Assembly (NCBI GenBank): GCA_021234155.1
Contig: JAJEKV010000078.1
Span: 372,001-436,000 of the forward strand
Length of the DNA stretch: 64,000 nucleotides
Source of the DNA: Isoetes taiwanensis
Taxonomy: Eukaryota; Streptophyta; Lycopodiopsida; Isoetales; Isoetaceae
Reading direction: 5' to 3'
Part shown: positions 35,213-45,771 of the stretch, in pieces
Numbering within the stretch: position 1 is the first letter of the stretch
How the letters are laid out: every line of letters begins with the position of its first letter
Position numbers and translations under genes: made by a program
The notes under the pieces: generated by a model
The model's database searches: none
Seen by the model: only the letters and a program-made list of their open reading frames with translations
What the model was told of the DNA's origin: nothing

Positions 35213-35626
35213 TTGGGGCATCAGGGCATAGAGGCTAACCACTAAGAAACGCAGCTCCTCATTTTGAATCTCGAAGCCGACGGATCGTAGATTCACTCTC
35301 GATCAATGCATGTCTTTGCATTCTCGAAGTGATTAGATAAAGAGGGCGAGCCTCCGATGCGATTGCAAGGGCCCCGAGCCCAGATCTATCATTGCCCTGG
35401 CGCTCTGCCGCCATCATCATTACTTGATCCAAGTACTCGGGGTTGCAAGATCGGTGCTCCAGCTAACTGGTGCTCGGTTTGCGGTTCAACCGGACCGAGA
35501 TGGAGCTGGAAACCGAGGCTGGGCGGTGATTGCTGGCCCAAATGTAATTCCAATCCATCTTCGTCACCAACAGGGTGATTAATGTAACCGGCATCTATCA
35601 ATAGGAAGTGAGCTTGAGTATCGGTA

Positions 35627-35801
35627 TTCACGCTTTGGCGTGTTATATTTCTTTATTTATAAACTTAGAAACTAAGAGACACGCCCGCGTGTTTAGCGTA
35701 AAAGTTGAAAGTAGGGATACAATTGTTTGCACGCTTTCGGCGTGTAAAACCGCTATATAGGAAAAACTATACACGCCGTGCATTCAAGCTGACGGCGTGT
35801 A
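35627..35801. repeat. CACGC/GCGTG palindromes, four members
   Basis: Members: 35627-35645 (TTCACGCTTTGGCGTG), 35677-35695 (GACACGCCCGCGTGTTTA), 35725-35748 (GCACGCTTTCGGCGTGTAAA) and 35770-35801, where ACACGCCGT and ACGGCGTGT flank 12-13 bases. The arms keep pairing while loop and flanks change. One member abuts a minus-strand frame start (35631). Confidence 0.85.
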
Positions 35802-36475
35802 AATAATTGCCCGGCCTTTATCTATTTACTTATCTATCCGTACATTTTTTTTTTTTCTCCCTCCTGGAATGAATGAAGCGTGTATTCATGTTGAAAACCA
35901 AGGCTACCATAAAAACAATTTTAGCGTGTTTCAAATATTATCTTCAGATTTTTCTAATGCTTTCTACTACACTTATTCATAATAGAAACTTGCATGCAAT
36001 AGCATGATTAATTCAGGAAGAGAAACTCAAGAATTTACTCGAACAAAAGAAGCGAGGATGAAGTTTATAAAAAACTATTACGGTTTTCATAAACATCATG
36101 CTTCCTCCGCCTCGAGCAAATGCAAAAGCTTGTCTTCTTGGATTAAACCTGCCATTGAGATGCAACTTAAAACTAAATGAAAACTAACCTTGAGTTCTCG
36201 AGGCTGGAAGGATTCAAGAACGGAGGACTATGCTTGTGGTTTTAATTAGAGGCTTTTCGATTAGCGGACCTTAGTCCCTCGCTTTTGGTTTTAATTGAGT
36301 CTCCGATTTCCCCTCGCTACTGGATGCTACGTAACAACAAAAAGCTGAGTCTTTTAGTAAGTTAGGAATTGCCGAAACCAAACATCTAACATTGATGAAT
36401 ATAAATCCGCCACCAAGATTTCGGACGGCCGGATCCAAACACACGTGCGCAGGTTTAACCGCAAATCGTATGAAG

Positions 36476-36595
36476 GAAGGAAGAAAATGTAGGAACTTTG
36501 AGAGCGTAAAATGGATTTATATAGGCACAATTAGAAAAAAGTTAGCGTGAATAATTGATTGCTTGAATTAACACGCTTTGGCGTCTTCTTCTTCC
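36476..36595 (-). promoter_or_regulatory. Promoter-like module, copy 1
   Basis: This block shares GAGAGCGT, GGATTTATATAGG and TTAGCGTGAATAATT, then ACACGC..GGCGT, in the same order and spacing as 37745-37850. On the minus strand it contains a TATATAAAT box (36516-36523). No start codon follows at a sensible distance, so it may be an orphan copy. Confidence 0.45.
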
Positions 36596-37269
36596 CGGAC
36601 ATGACACATGTATATGGTATATATGGAGAATATTGCATTTCATGCAATAAATTCTCCACGACATTTTATTCCATTTATTGCATTGAAAAAATAGAATTTA
36701 GAAATTTTATATAGGCTAACTTAAAATTGATTTTAAAAGGCAAAGTTATCAAGGCTAAAAAATGACTTGTAAGGTTGGGGAATTTTTTTTTAGGTCATAT
36801 AGGAAAATTTCCTATGGTTCTTGTGATGCATCGAGGAGATTTCTCATGTGGTTGATTTATAGTGTTCAGAGACTTTGTTGAGACAAAATTTTGCAGATAC
36901 AAAATTCTAGAGAGACAAAATTTTAGAGAAAAATGACTTGGAGCCAAAATAATTGGAGAATCTGGTTTGATTTTATCCAAAAAAATTTATGTCTGGAAAA
37001 AACTGTTTGAAGAAAACTGTTTGAAGACAAAGTTTATGAAGAAAACTGTTTGATTTCATTAAAAACAGTTGTATGTACAGATGCCCGAAGGCTTGGAAGA
37101 AGCAATTGCCCGAAGGCTTTTCACACAATTCTAAAAAAAAATGCGGGAGGGCGTGTCCAAAACTTCGTAAGAATGGAAACAAAAATGGGCGCCCGGGATC
37201 GCATCACTCTTCTTCCTGCAACAAAGAAGAAAGAAAGGTGTTAGAAAAGAAAGAAAGGTGCAAAACAAA

Positions 37270-37727
37270 AACAAAAAAAGAAATCACATGCAAACCTGGT
37301 TCATCTCTTAACCACTCCAAAAACCGGGTCGAATTTGTCGACCTTCTTCCAAATCCTCCTCCTCCTCCTCCTCCTCCTCCTCCTCCTCCTCCTCCTCCTC
37401 CTCCTCCTCCGAGATTTCATTCTCTGTTTCAGGGTCAAGCCAACCCTGAAGCAGAGCGGTCATGTGCTCTTGGGAGGACATCTCCTCCTCTTCCTCCAAC
37501 TCCTCCTCTTCCTCCTCTTCCTCCTCTTCGAATCAGGAGGAATGGGAGGAGCTCAACTCCTCCTCTTCCATAACGAAATCAGAATCATCCTCTGAATCGG
37601 AATCAGAGGAGAATTGGGAAAGAAAATCAATGAGGGGGGGGAATTGAGCGGGTTCTTCAACCCGACGTCTCTTTGAGGAGACCTCGGGTTCTTCATGAAG
37701 GTCGAGCGCTGAGGCTGAACGCTTCAT
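37270..37727 (-). pseudogene. Acidic, NLS-bearing protein with in-frame TGA
   Basis: From ATG 37727 the minus strand reads MKRSASALDLHEEPEVSSKR, with a basic KRRRVEEP cluster that suits a nuclear signal, then PPLIDFLSQFSSDSDSEDD. A TGA at 37533-37535 interrupts an otherwise continuous frame that goes on through glutamates, MSSQEHMTALLQGWLDPETE and a long Glu run encoded by the trinucleotide repeat at 37353-37410. After one more frame change FLEWLRDEPGLH follows. It has a proper TATA box about 55 bases upstream. Family unknown; acidic tracts suggest a chromatin- or histone-binding role (inference only). Confidence 0.45.
37353..37410. repeat. (CCT)n trinucleotide microsatellite, ~19 units
   Basis: An uninterrupted TCC/CCT run of about 58 bases. 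On the minus strand it encodes a polyglutamate tract within the acidic protein. Confidence 0.95.
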
Positions 37728-37744
37728 GGCGGGCAGAAAAAAAA

Positions 37745-37850
37745 ATTGGGACAGAATGGAGGTCTTGAGAGCGTGAACCGGATTTATATAGGGTTAATTA
37801 GCTCTTAGCGTGAATAATTTATTGCCTCAAATAACACGCCAGGCGTACGA
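37745..37850 (-). promoter_or_regulatory. Core promoter of the acidic-protein gene, with palindrome upstream
   Basis: On the minus strand TATATAAA (37783-37790) lies about 55 bases upstream of the ATG at 37727. Further upstream are TTATTCACGCTAA and a CGCC..GGCGT-type palindrome (37834-37846). The block is a paralogue of 36476-36595, which points to duplication of a regulatory module. Confidence 0.5.
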
Positions 37851-38189
37851 AATTCCCGCCAGCTATATTATCTAGGGTATATTATTATGGATAATAAATT
37901 CTCACGTCTATTAGTTATATGTCTTTTCGTAATCATATATCCAAATTTTCGATAATTAAAATTTGGATATATTTATATAAATGTCATTTCCTTGTTGTTG
38001 CCATGAAAATTCTTGTTTTAAATGATCGTTTACGCCCATTGTTATTATTATATTAAACCTATTTCCAAGGAATTTCTTGCTTTTAAAAAAATTTGATTTA
38101 CCTCTACATATTCCATAAATGTACGTACTTTTTTTATCTTATGGTGTAATAATTTTTTCTTACTCATTGACTAAAAAGAGTGCAATTTG

Positions 38190-41091
38190 CCTAGGTCAAT
38201 GGTGCCTCTCCAACTCAAGATGGTGTGCAACATATTGAAAAGAGCAATATCAATGAAAAACCAACTCCTAGCAAGAATGTTGAAGAAAAACAATTAGTCC
38301 TCTATAGTAGGGTGCAATGGAGGAACAAGAAGGTGAGAATCATGCACAAGTGCAACAAGGAAATAGTAGGCCAAGGAGTCATTGTGCTAGCAGATCCTGG
38401 TCAAGCTGTTAATGATGAAAGGCTAGGGGAAGACAATATTGGTATTGCAATTTCGATGTTGGAAGACAACTGGAAAGGTAAAGGTTTGGGTGACAAGGAA
38501 TGTTTTGGTTGTGTCAAGCAATTGGAGGTTCCTTGCATCATGGCATGGCCTATAAGTAGTGTTCAATTTGTGGAGGATTATATTTTTCCGAGCCCGAGGT
38601 TGTTGGGGACAATGATTGTCTTGATATTGATCCATTGGCGGTTGGAACTCTAAACCTAGGCAAAAGGGGAGAAGTATCGGTTGCGGACATTATCCTAGCA
38701 AAAGAGCTAAGTTGATTAGTGACACCAAACGTGAGACAATGGTGAAGGTTAGGGGCTCAGATTGTTGTTGGAGTGATTGTATGCAATTCTTCACAATAGA
38801 ACAATTGGTGGAAGCAAGAGCCACTTTTCAAGAGTACAATGTTGATGAGAGGAGGACCTACATGTACACAATCTTCGAGCATGCACTTCAAGATGAAAGA
38901 AACCCAAACAGAAAAAGATACCCTTTGCTAGGCAAATGGATATGTACAAAAGCATGGCAGAGTATCCATGCAATTCCAACTTCTTCATGGCATAATTGGC
39001 AAAGAAAAACAAAGAGGGGAACAGGATTGCTTTACATGGAAATAATGGTTTGTTGAGACCAACAACTAGGACCTTGGCTGCCAGGGAGATATTTGAAAAA
39101 TATATTGATTTCAATGCAGAGTCTATGCCACACAAAAGCAGAAGGGATGAAAAGGGAAGAGCAGTTGTTGAGAAAAGGTTGCCATCACATTGTACTCAAA
39201 AGAGTATTTTGGAAGAAGTGAATTCCCTACCGAGAATTGGGAATTCTTCCAATATCCCAACCTAGCTTTAGTAGGTTATGGAAGAAGCATTTCAATCATG
39301 TCACCATAGCAACTTCAAACAACTTTGCAAAGTGCAATTTATGTGCTAAGTTGAAGGAGACTCTTGATAAGACTGTGCAACCTAGTCAAAGGGCTAGGAT
39401 AAGGGAGCATATGAAGGACCATATGACTGACCAACTATCATGTAGATCATGTTATTGGATGTGGAGGACTTTATCTGCATTGGAACCCAATAACTATTTA
39501 TGTATTATACATGACAAGATGGACCAGCAAAAGACTTGTCTTCCACAATTCAAGTACATACCAAAGTCATGTGGCAGATCATACCCTTCTGAGATCTCAA
39601 TGATAGGGCAATCTTGCATGGGCGTAATCAAACCTACTATGGCCATTTTAGTTTGGAGTTGTGGAGCGATGGTCCAGATTTTCATATTGGGAGTATCATG
39701 AGGTGTTTGAGAAACTATGAAAATGGATACAATGGTCACCTCCATAGCCAGGCACTACATAGAGCATTGTTAGATGGAAACCCTAACAATATTGAAAAGT
39801 TCAGCAAGGCAAGGTTTAGGAAGCATGGGTCTAATGAACATGTTGGAGCTTCAACTTCACGTGCTAAACCTCAAGATCTACCCAAAAGGTTTCTCTTGCA
39901 ACTTGATAATTGTGCTTTGGCCAAAATAAGAACAGTGGATGTTTTCTTTCCTATCCTACTTAACTTGTTTGTGGGGATATTTGAAAGAGTTAATTTAGGG
40001 TTTCTTATGCCCGGGCATACCCATGAGGATGTGGATGCATTATTTGGCAAATATAGTTGTATCTTTGAAGGCGACAACAAAGTGACCAACTTTCCTAGGC
40101 TAATGGAAATCTTGCATGAATGCACTACTCCAAACCCTATAGCTTCTCTCATAGAAGAAGTGCCCGATTGGAAGAGCTTTGTGGATGGTTATACATTGGA
40201 TCTTGAAGGTCATTCCGGCCTCCTGGTTAGTTCACTTTTTGGGTGAGAGATGGGATTCCAATCTTCCAATGGAAGATGAGACCTTGAGAGGATGAGTGGA
40301 GAGGAGGGGAGGAAATATGGCGTAGAGATGAGAATGGCAAGCCTATGATACCTCTAGGTCAACCAAAAGCTTTAAAACCCTTGAAGAAGTGAAGCAATTG
40401 GGATTGACTAAGGAAGGAATCCAAGACTATATAAAGCATTGGCAAACCAATCCGGATGACACCAACCGTGCCTTGGTGGCTTCTTTGGAAGAAGGTGATT
40501 AACTTTGTTGGGGAGATAGACACATCCTCGGATGAATTGAAAGAAGGGTGGTTGCCTAAAACTAGGTGGAAGACCTTAGCAGTCTTTGAGGATTTTTTTG
40601 ATGACACTTGTAAAGTAGCATTCATGCAAGCAATATGCTCCTCCTCCTTCCGACAAACACTATGTTGGTCCTAAGAACAATAGGCCAAAGTTTCTAGGCA
40701 TGGATGCTTATGAACCTTCCAATCGACTTGGAATGCCACCAATTTGTGGTAGTAAAGCCATAATGATTTAGATACATATCCGGTGTGGTTGGGGTTCACT
40801 ATCTACGATATTTGCAAAGAAGAAGGTAATATTAACTTCAACCATGTGCGGGTGGAATGGTGGTGTCCGGTGCATCGGTTGACCAACGTGTCGGATAAAG
40901 AAAGGTTTTCAGATTGTTGGACAAAGAAATGGAGGAGAAATCCGAGTGATCCTGATCTTTGGCTAGACTATGAAAGTGTTTTGTACTCATGGACTCCAAA
41001 CACTATTCCAGCTAGAAATGCGAGAATTACAATACCTCTGGATGTCAGGAAGAAGGCTATGATATCATTGGGGGTGCTTGAAGAAAGTTGA
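38190..41091 (+). pseudogene. Transposon-like gene with DUF7869-type domain, broken
   Basis: Plus-strand blocks in changing frames: 38225-38653 (VLYSRVQWRNKKVRIMHKCN ... VIVLADPGQAV), 38712-39056 (QDERNPNRKRYPLLGKWICT), 38996-39265, 39237-39701 (CNLCAKLKETLDKT, NYLCIIHDKMDQQKTCLPQF) and 39614-40246, which holds KRFLLQLDNCALAKIRTVDV and LGFLMPGHTHEDVDALFGKY. The LQLDNC and GHTHEDVD pair is the signature of the DUF7869 family, known from multicopy transposon-like genes in plants, algae, oomycetes and animals; acidic residues in D-N and H-T-H-E-D suggest an RNase H-like fold (inference). A C-terminal block at 40783-41091 (VEWWCPVHRLTNVSDKERFS) continues to a stop. At least five frame changes exist. 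Terminal repeats not found. Confidence 0.6.
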
Positions 41092-41900
41092 ATAACTATG
41101 TAAATTTTTGTTATCACGTTTTTATGATATGGTGCTATATTGTGAAATATTGACTATTTTGTAAATAACATGATATTACGTTTTCATAATTTTGAGGTGA
41201 AATGTGTGAATTTGAATATGCTACTAAAAACATGCAATATGAAATTTGTCCCAAAATTAAGACATAAACCCAATTTAATTGAATGATGGTTATGATCCTT
41301 AATGTAATAGATACATGTTAACCTTGAAGCAAATAGAGTGCCATAGTATAGTATTTCCAGCAGCAACATGGTTTCAGATGAGACTGCATATATCATCTTA
41401 ACTGTAGAAATCGGACAGCCAAAAATAAGATCCTAAAACATAATCCTGTACAGAAGAAGAAACGCAAAATATCATCACGTACCTATTTAGCATGGATCTT
41501 GCAGGCTCTTGCTTGCAGAAGCTGCAAAATATCATCTCCATTGGCACATGCAACCCTCTTTTACAGGTCGTTTCTGGTGGCTTCCACAAGGCTGAGATTC
41601 CAATGCCGGAAGAGTGCATCAGCCTTGGTGCACTATGGCGACAGAAAAGTATGAAGAGGCCCATATCCGTTTGCAAGTTGCTGCCGTTGCCATAGCTCGC
41701 CATCCGGCGCCGTAGCCAAGCCCAGAAAATTGAGGGAACAATGGGATTTAGTGGCATCGTAGACAAAAGGCTTTTTTTGGACCTTCTAAAAAAACACTTA
41801 AAAAAAAAAAGTTTCATTTGGACCCTTTGATCTGGACAGGTCATTCGTGGCCGTTAGATCTAGGGCTGGATCCAAATCCAGGAATTACGGTATAACATTA
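41092..41900. other. Noncoding region downstream of the DUF7869 relic
   Basis: AT-rich, then a less AT-rich part at 41400-41850 where the minus-strand frame (41844-41398) has no recognised motif. Two A-rich runs at 41765-41815 interrupt it. Nothing further is supported. Confidence 0.35.
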
Positions 41901-42150
41901 CTAGTTAAGATGCCCAGCTTTGCTGGGCATAAGCTAAAAACCTGTAAATGATAAGGCAACAATATCATTAAGGTTCAATTAGTTATCTGCTTCTATGCCT
42001 CGATTTTTGAACCCAATTAGGCTATTGAAATATTATTTAAAAGAACCTTCTTATCTAGCCAGCAATCGTCCTCAAATGTATCATAGACAATAGCAACATT
42101 TTGTAGTGCTTATACTATCATAGTCATGTTATTACTATTCTAGTATATAG
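41901..42150 (-). mobile_element. Helitron-like element copy 3
   Basis: Nearly identical to 22684-22933: minus-strand hairpin TGCCCAGC-AAA-GCTGGGCA (41911-41929), then TCTTA and CTAG-T (41901-41904). Both copies run to the same internal point, ATTCTAGTATATAGTAA, where a second but different terminus starts. Confidence 0.6.
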
Positions 42151-42310
42151 TAACAAGGTGCTGCGCACGGAGGGTTGCCCTCCGTGACCCGAGAGTGAAA
42201 TGGCTTAAATCACACTTCAAAGTCATGTTTTCGAGCATATACTGACATATACTTGGAATATGCCACAAACCCACATGGATGAGGGTTTTCCCCTTAGGGG
42301 CAACCCAAAA
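42140..42310 (-). mobile_element. Helitron-like 3' terminus with a different hairpin
   Basis: On the minus strand a perfect hairpin CACGGAGGG-CAA-CCCTCCGTG (42166-42186) is followed by CGCAGCACCTTGTTACTATA and then TACTAG (CTAG at 42140-42143), the layout of plant Helitron ends. The region to 42310 includes GGGTTTTCCCCTTAGGGGCAACCC-like sequence (in two parts), related to 45.73 and 51.31 kb. Confidence 0.5.
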
Positions 42311-43372
42311 AACTGGACTCAAACATATCAGTGGAATGCTATTTCCATGCCCAATTCATAATTCATAATGCAAGGCATTCAAATACGCTAATAACTCACA
42401 AATTGAATGTTGCAAATAGGAAAAAGAAACACAATCCATTGGTTCCATTCAAACCTTGAACATATCGAAAGACGAAAGACGAGAAGCAAGAATGATGATT
42501 TCGTTGGTGGTAGCCAGACTTGGCCTCTTCAAGGGGTCGTAACAATTGCACTCTAAGCTTCTAATCATCTTGGATGTGGGCCTATAACAAGATACTCTGC
42601 TTAAGAGCCATTATGAAGAACCCTGAGCTAGCACATCGTCCATCTATTAGCATTTTTCTTGCACATAACAAGCTAGTTGTGAAATGTTGTAATTTGAACT
42701 AATCATTTCAAATGCTTATGTGGAGCATATGTGTAGCAAAAGTATTTCTCCTTGACATTTGCTCATAATGTTCCCATTTATATCAGCAATCTTGGCGGCC
42801 ATAAACCATTCCAAAGGCTTGCAGAGAAAAATTTCATGTCTTCACAAATAAGTTTAATTCAATTCAATTATGTTGTCTAAGTTCATGGATTGAATGGCCT
42901 TATTATTAGGTAATCTTTGTGTTTTGGGGCAGGAATATGTGTAACTTTAAGGAAGAAAGTTATAGGCGAAAGTACAATAAAATAGGTATCGCAAGATTAA
43001 TCGGTTGGAAGGCTAATCTAGCCTTTGGTAAAAAAATCATGTGCCCCATACCATTCTAAGTTCTAATTTTTTAATCGTGAGCAGATCCTATCCTTTGGGT
43101 TCTATGTAATTTCCATAATAGATTAGTCTCGAGGTGTACCAAGTCTTGCAAGCCAATTTATGCACCCCTTCCTCCATGATTTACCTAGAATCTGAATACA
43201 CATTATTTTAACATTGCTTGCACTATAGCATTCTCATTTCTGTATTTAATTTTGTAACCAATTTTCCATATTTTGAGAGATATCTCAAAAGGGCAATTTC
43301 ATAGTTTCTGTTGGAAGCAGTCTTTTTCAAAGACTGTAGAAACGAGAAAACCATCAAGTGAGGAGAGGGTTT
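42311..43372. other. Noncoding region
   Basis: AT-rich, no recognised coding frame or repeat. Possibly the interior of the Helitron-like element that ends at 42140. Confidence 0.35.
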
Positions 43373-44387
43373 TCATATCATCGGCCGGAAAAGGCGGAAC
43401 TGCTCTTTCCCAGAGGTTAGAGAAAAATTCAAACAGTATTGGCTTTTGATCTTCTTCCTGTAGCAAGTCCTTAATGAAGCCAAATGTAGCTTTAAAGTCT
43501 CAGGGCGAAGCAGAGATAGGTGTTGCAAAATGATCTGCTTGAATCTCCAGTTCTTTTCAATACTATCAATCCAGGACTTAACCTGTGGAAAAAGCAAAAA
43601 TAAATTCCTATTACAACAAAAACGACCACATGGACTAGTGTGCGGACACCTGCTTTGACTTAAGAGAGCATTATGCAAATTATGAGATCCTATGGTCACT
43701 TATTCAGTAGGACAGAATATAACAAATGAGAAATATTTGCCATGTGTCATAGACGAGTTTTTGTTTACAAATATGCTTATAGAAGGAGGCCCATAAGAAA
43801 CTTAGTTCGGGAACAATTTATATGGCATGAAAAACCCTTTACCAACAGCTGACATTCTACGCATTGAAGCACAGCAGAAAAGGTTGGGAGTTTGACAAAA
43901 GCGACAATGATCGTGGAAGTAGTTAGAAGTACTTTGCAAATAGAGGATGAGACATTGGTTTTACAATGAGTATAATTATGTTAAACAAGAAATTTGACAT
44001 TCCCATACCTTTTACGGTACTTTCTTTGAAAACTAATGTCTTGACAATGGGGGACACAATGAGCTTCTTGGAGACCTGTGAAAAGGTCTTTTGAGTTTCT
44101 AGAAGATTAGAGGGACCAAGAAATAAAATCTGCAGACACCATTCTTTCCCAACCCGAAAAGAACATATGTTACTCGAAGCAATAGCATCTCCAATGACAT
44201 TAGATAAAAGTACCTTTTGACGATTTTGTTCGTTATCAATCAGCGGCTCATCGAAACATTTTTCCCTCCACTTAGAAGCTCGGCGGCCAAACCATTTCGG
44301 CTTTGCCGCTAGTAATGCTTGGTTGCTTACTACCTCAAAGGCATGGGCTTTGTCGGTCTGACTTATTCTCAAATGTCTTGTTACCAT
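43373..44387 (-). CDS. Exons of an unrecognised gene
   Basis: The minus strand from ATG 44387 reads MVTRHLRISQTDKAHAFEVV, then WFGRRASKWREKCFDEPLID and FRVGKEWCLQILFLGPSNLL, down to about 44020, with protein-like composition throughout. After an intron, 43583-43450 reads VKSWIDSIEKNWRFKQIILQ and LLRPETLKLHLASLRTCYRK. Acceptor-like TTACAG/CCACAG precede these. No family is recognised. It may be part of a host gene carried by a Helitron-like element, since ends of that kind lie on both sides, but that is inference. Confidence 0.35.
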
Positions 44388-44768
44388 CTCAATAGATTAA
44401 TTTTCCTATGCTCTATCGAATGAGGTATTTACCTCTACAAGTTTTCCAAGGATAAGGCGAAAAATGATCCTGTTGTATTAGTATGCAAAGCTTTTTTCAT
44501 GAAGGTTGTGATATATGTGCATCTCTCTAAATATGCAAGCACCGCTTTGAACCTCATTAGTATGTTCTTTTGTGAAACACAAAAAACTATTAATTAAAGA
44601 AGAGGTGAAAAAAAAAAAAAAACAACAAAAAGTTTCCTTTACAGTCTTCATCAAGATAATTTGATGATATTGGTTTTGAGGTTCAACACACACATCCGCC
44701 AAGACATCATAATTTGTTTATGTAATCTCCAACCTTGTCTTGGGCACGATGCACATATAATTTGCAGT

Positions 44769-45620
44769 CTATGGAAGACATGGCTCACACGACTTCAACA
44801 ACCCTTCATATGTCTGATCAGAGATCAGACCATGTGTCCAGAGGTGAATGTAAGTTGCCTTATTATCAATTGCAGCATTTAATGAAGGATTACCCATCTG
44901 GAACGAAAAAATATTGAAGTCATGAAGCAAACCCTGATGTGACAAATGTAAATATGATGTAATAGTAATCTCTGCAAATATCACTTACCACTATACCCTT
45001 CAACTTAAATTTATAGTGCCGGGAATACTAGAATATTTTAGAATCGCGACTTGCAAGTCGGGGAATATAATGCCCTACAAGTACATGGTATGTTAACGTC
45101 CTTTTTCCATTATAAAACACACGTTGCGACTTATCATACGCATAGCTTTCTCGGACATATAGAAATCTCTATCTTTATACTCACGGGATGCATTTTGAAC
45201 CAAGCGACAAGGAAACATACAAGATCTCTAGTTTGCATAAAAGCAGAGAACATACTTGTGTATCTACAAATAGAAACAAAAATAAGTGGCATGTCTAGCG
45301 AGAAATTCTAACCCTTTCGTTTATCATCATAAGAATCACGAAGTGGTGTTGGAGTAAGACCAGCCAATTCCGGTGGGTGTTTCCACAAAAGAGCATGTTG
45401 GATCTTTGAAGAAGATCCATTCCATAAGCAAATGAATTTAAAGAATATTTTAGAGGCTTCGATTAAATAAACATAAAGTTTCCTGACCTCTATTCCACGA
45501 ATGAGAATTTCGGATCAATCCAGTGCCGGTGCTATCTGGATAAAAGGGGCCAAGCTCTGTAAATCCTCCTGTGCCCACTGATGAGCATCCTGGTCCTCTC
45601 CGGTTAGCCGGTTTCGAGAG
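44769..45620 (-). pseudogene. Serine-carboxypeptidase-like (SCPL) gene fragment, three exons
   Basis: Three minus-strand islands match S10 serine carboxypeptidases in the right order. 45596-45488 reads [18 protein letters not shown], the oxyanion-hole GGPGCSS region, then [11 protein letters not shown] and a GTCAGG donor; the codons just upstream are shifted by two bases. 45405-45338 reads NMLFVETPTGIGWSYSNTTS, equivalent to the family's LFLESPAGVGFSYS. 44897-44780 reads MGNPSLNAAIDNKATYIHLW, then THGLISDQTYEGLLKSC, equivalent to GN...LISD. Exons with the catalytic Ser (GESYAGHY), Asp and His are missing. These enzymes act in the vacuole or secretory path as peptidases or acyltransferases. 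A partial copy of the first exon is at 51.1 kb. Confidence 0.8.
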
Positions 45621-45771
45621 CGGCTGCCCACCAACAGAAGTGACCTAGCATTTACAGCCAATCATAAGTTTTTAGCAGTCACCAGCATATCCTAGGGATA
45701 TTCTAGCATATACCTAGGATATGCCAAAAGCCCACATAAACAAGGGTTTGCCCCCCTAGGGGCAACCCAAA
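45453..45771. repeat. ~320-bp duplicated segment, copy A
   Basis: Matches 51024-51362 over its full length. It carries the SCPL exon, its 3' intron edge, an inverted pair CATATCCTAGG / CCTAGGATATG (45688-45725) and the palindrome GGGTTTGCCCCCCTAGGGG (about 45744-45770). Confidence 0.85.

Noticed and set aside
37335-37647. Poly-Leu, poly-Pro and poly-Ser plus-strand frames
   Set aside because: All three come from the (CCT)n trinucleotide run and its neighbours; the minus-strand acidic frame has a start, promoter and continuing sequence.
41398-41844. 148-residue minus-strand frame
   Set aside because: No motif, biased composition, and it runs through two A/T homopolymer tracts; not enough to call a gene.
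43923-44387. Part of the neighbouring serine-carboxypeptidase-like gene
   Set aside because: The sequence shares none of the S10 motifs and its composition differs; it was kept as a separate unrecognised gene.
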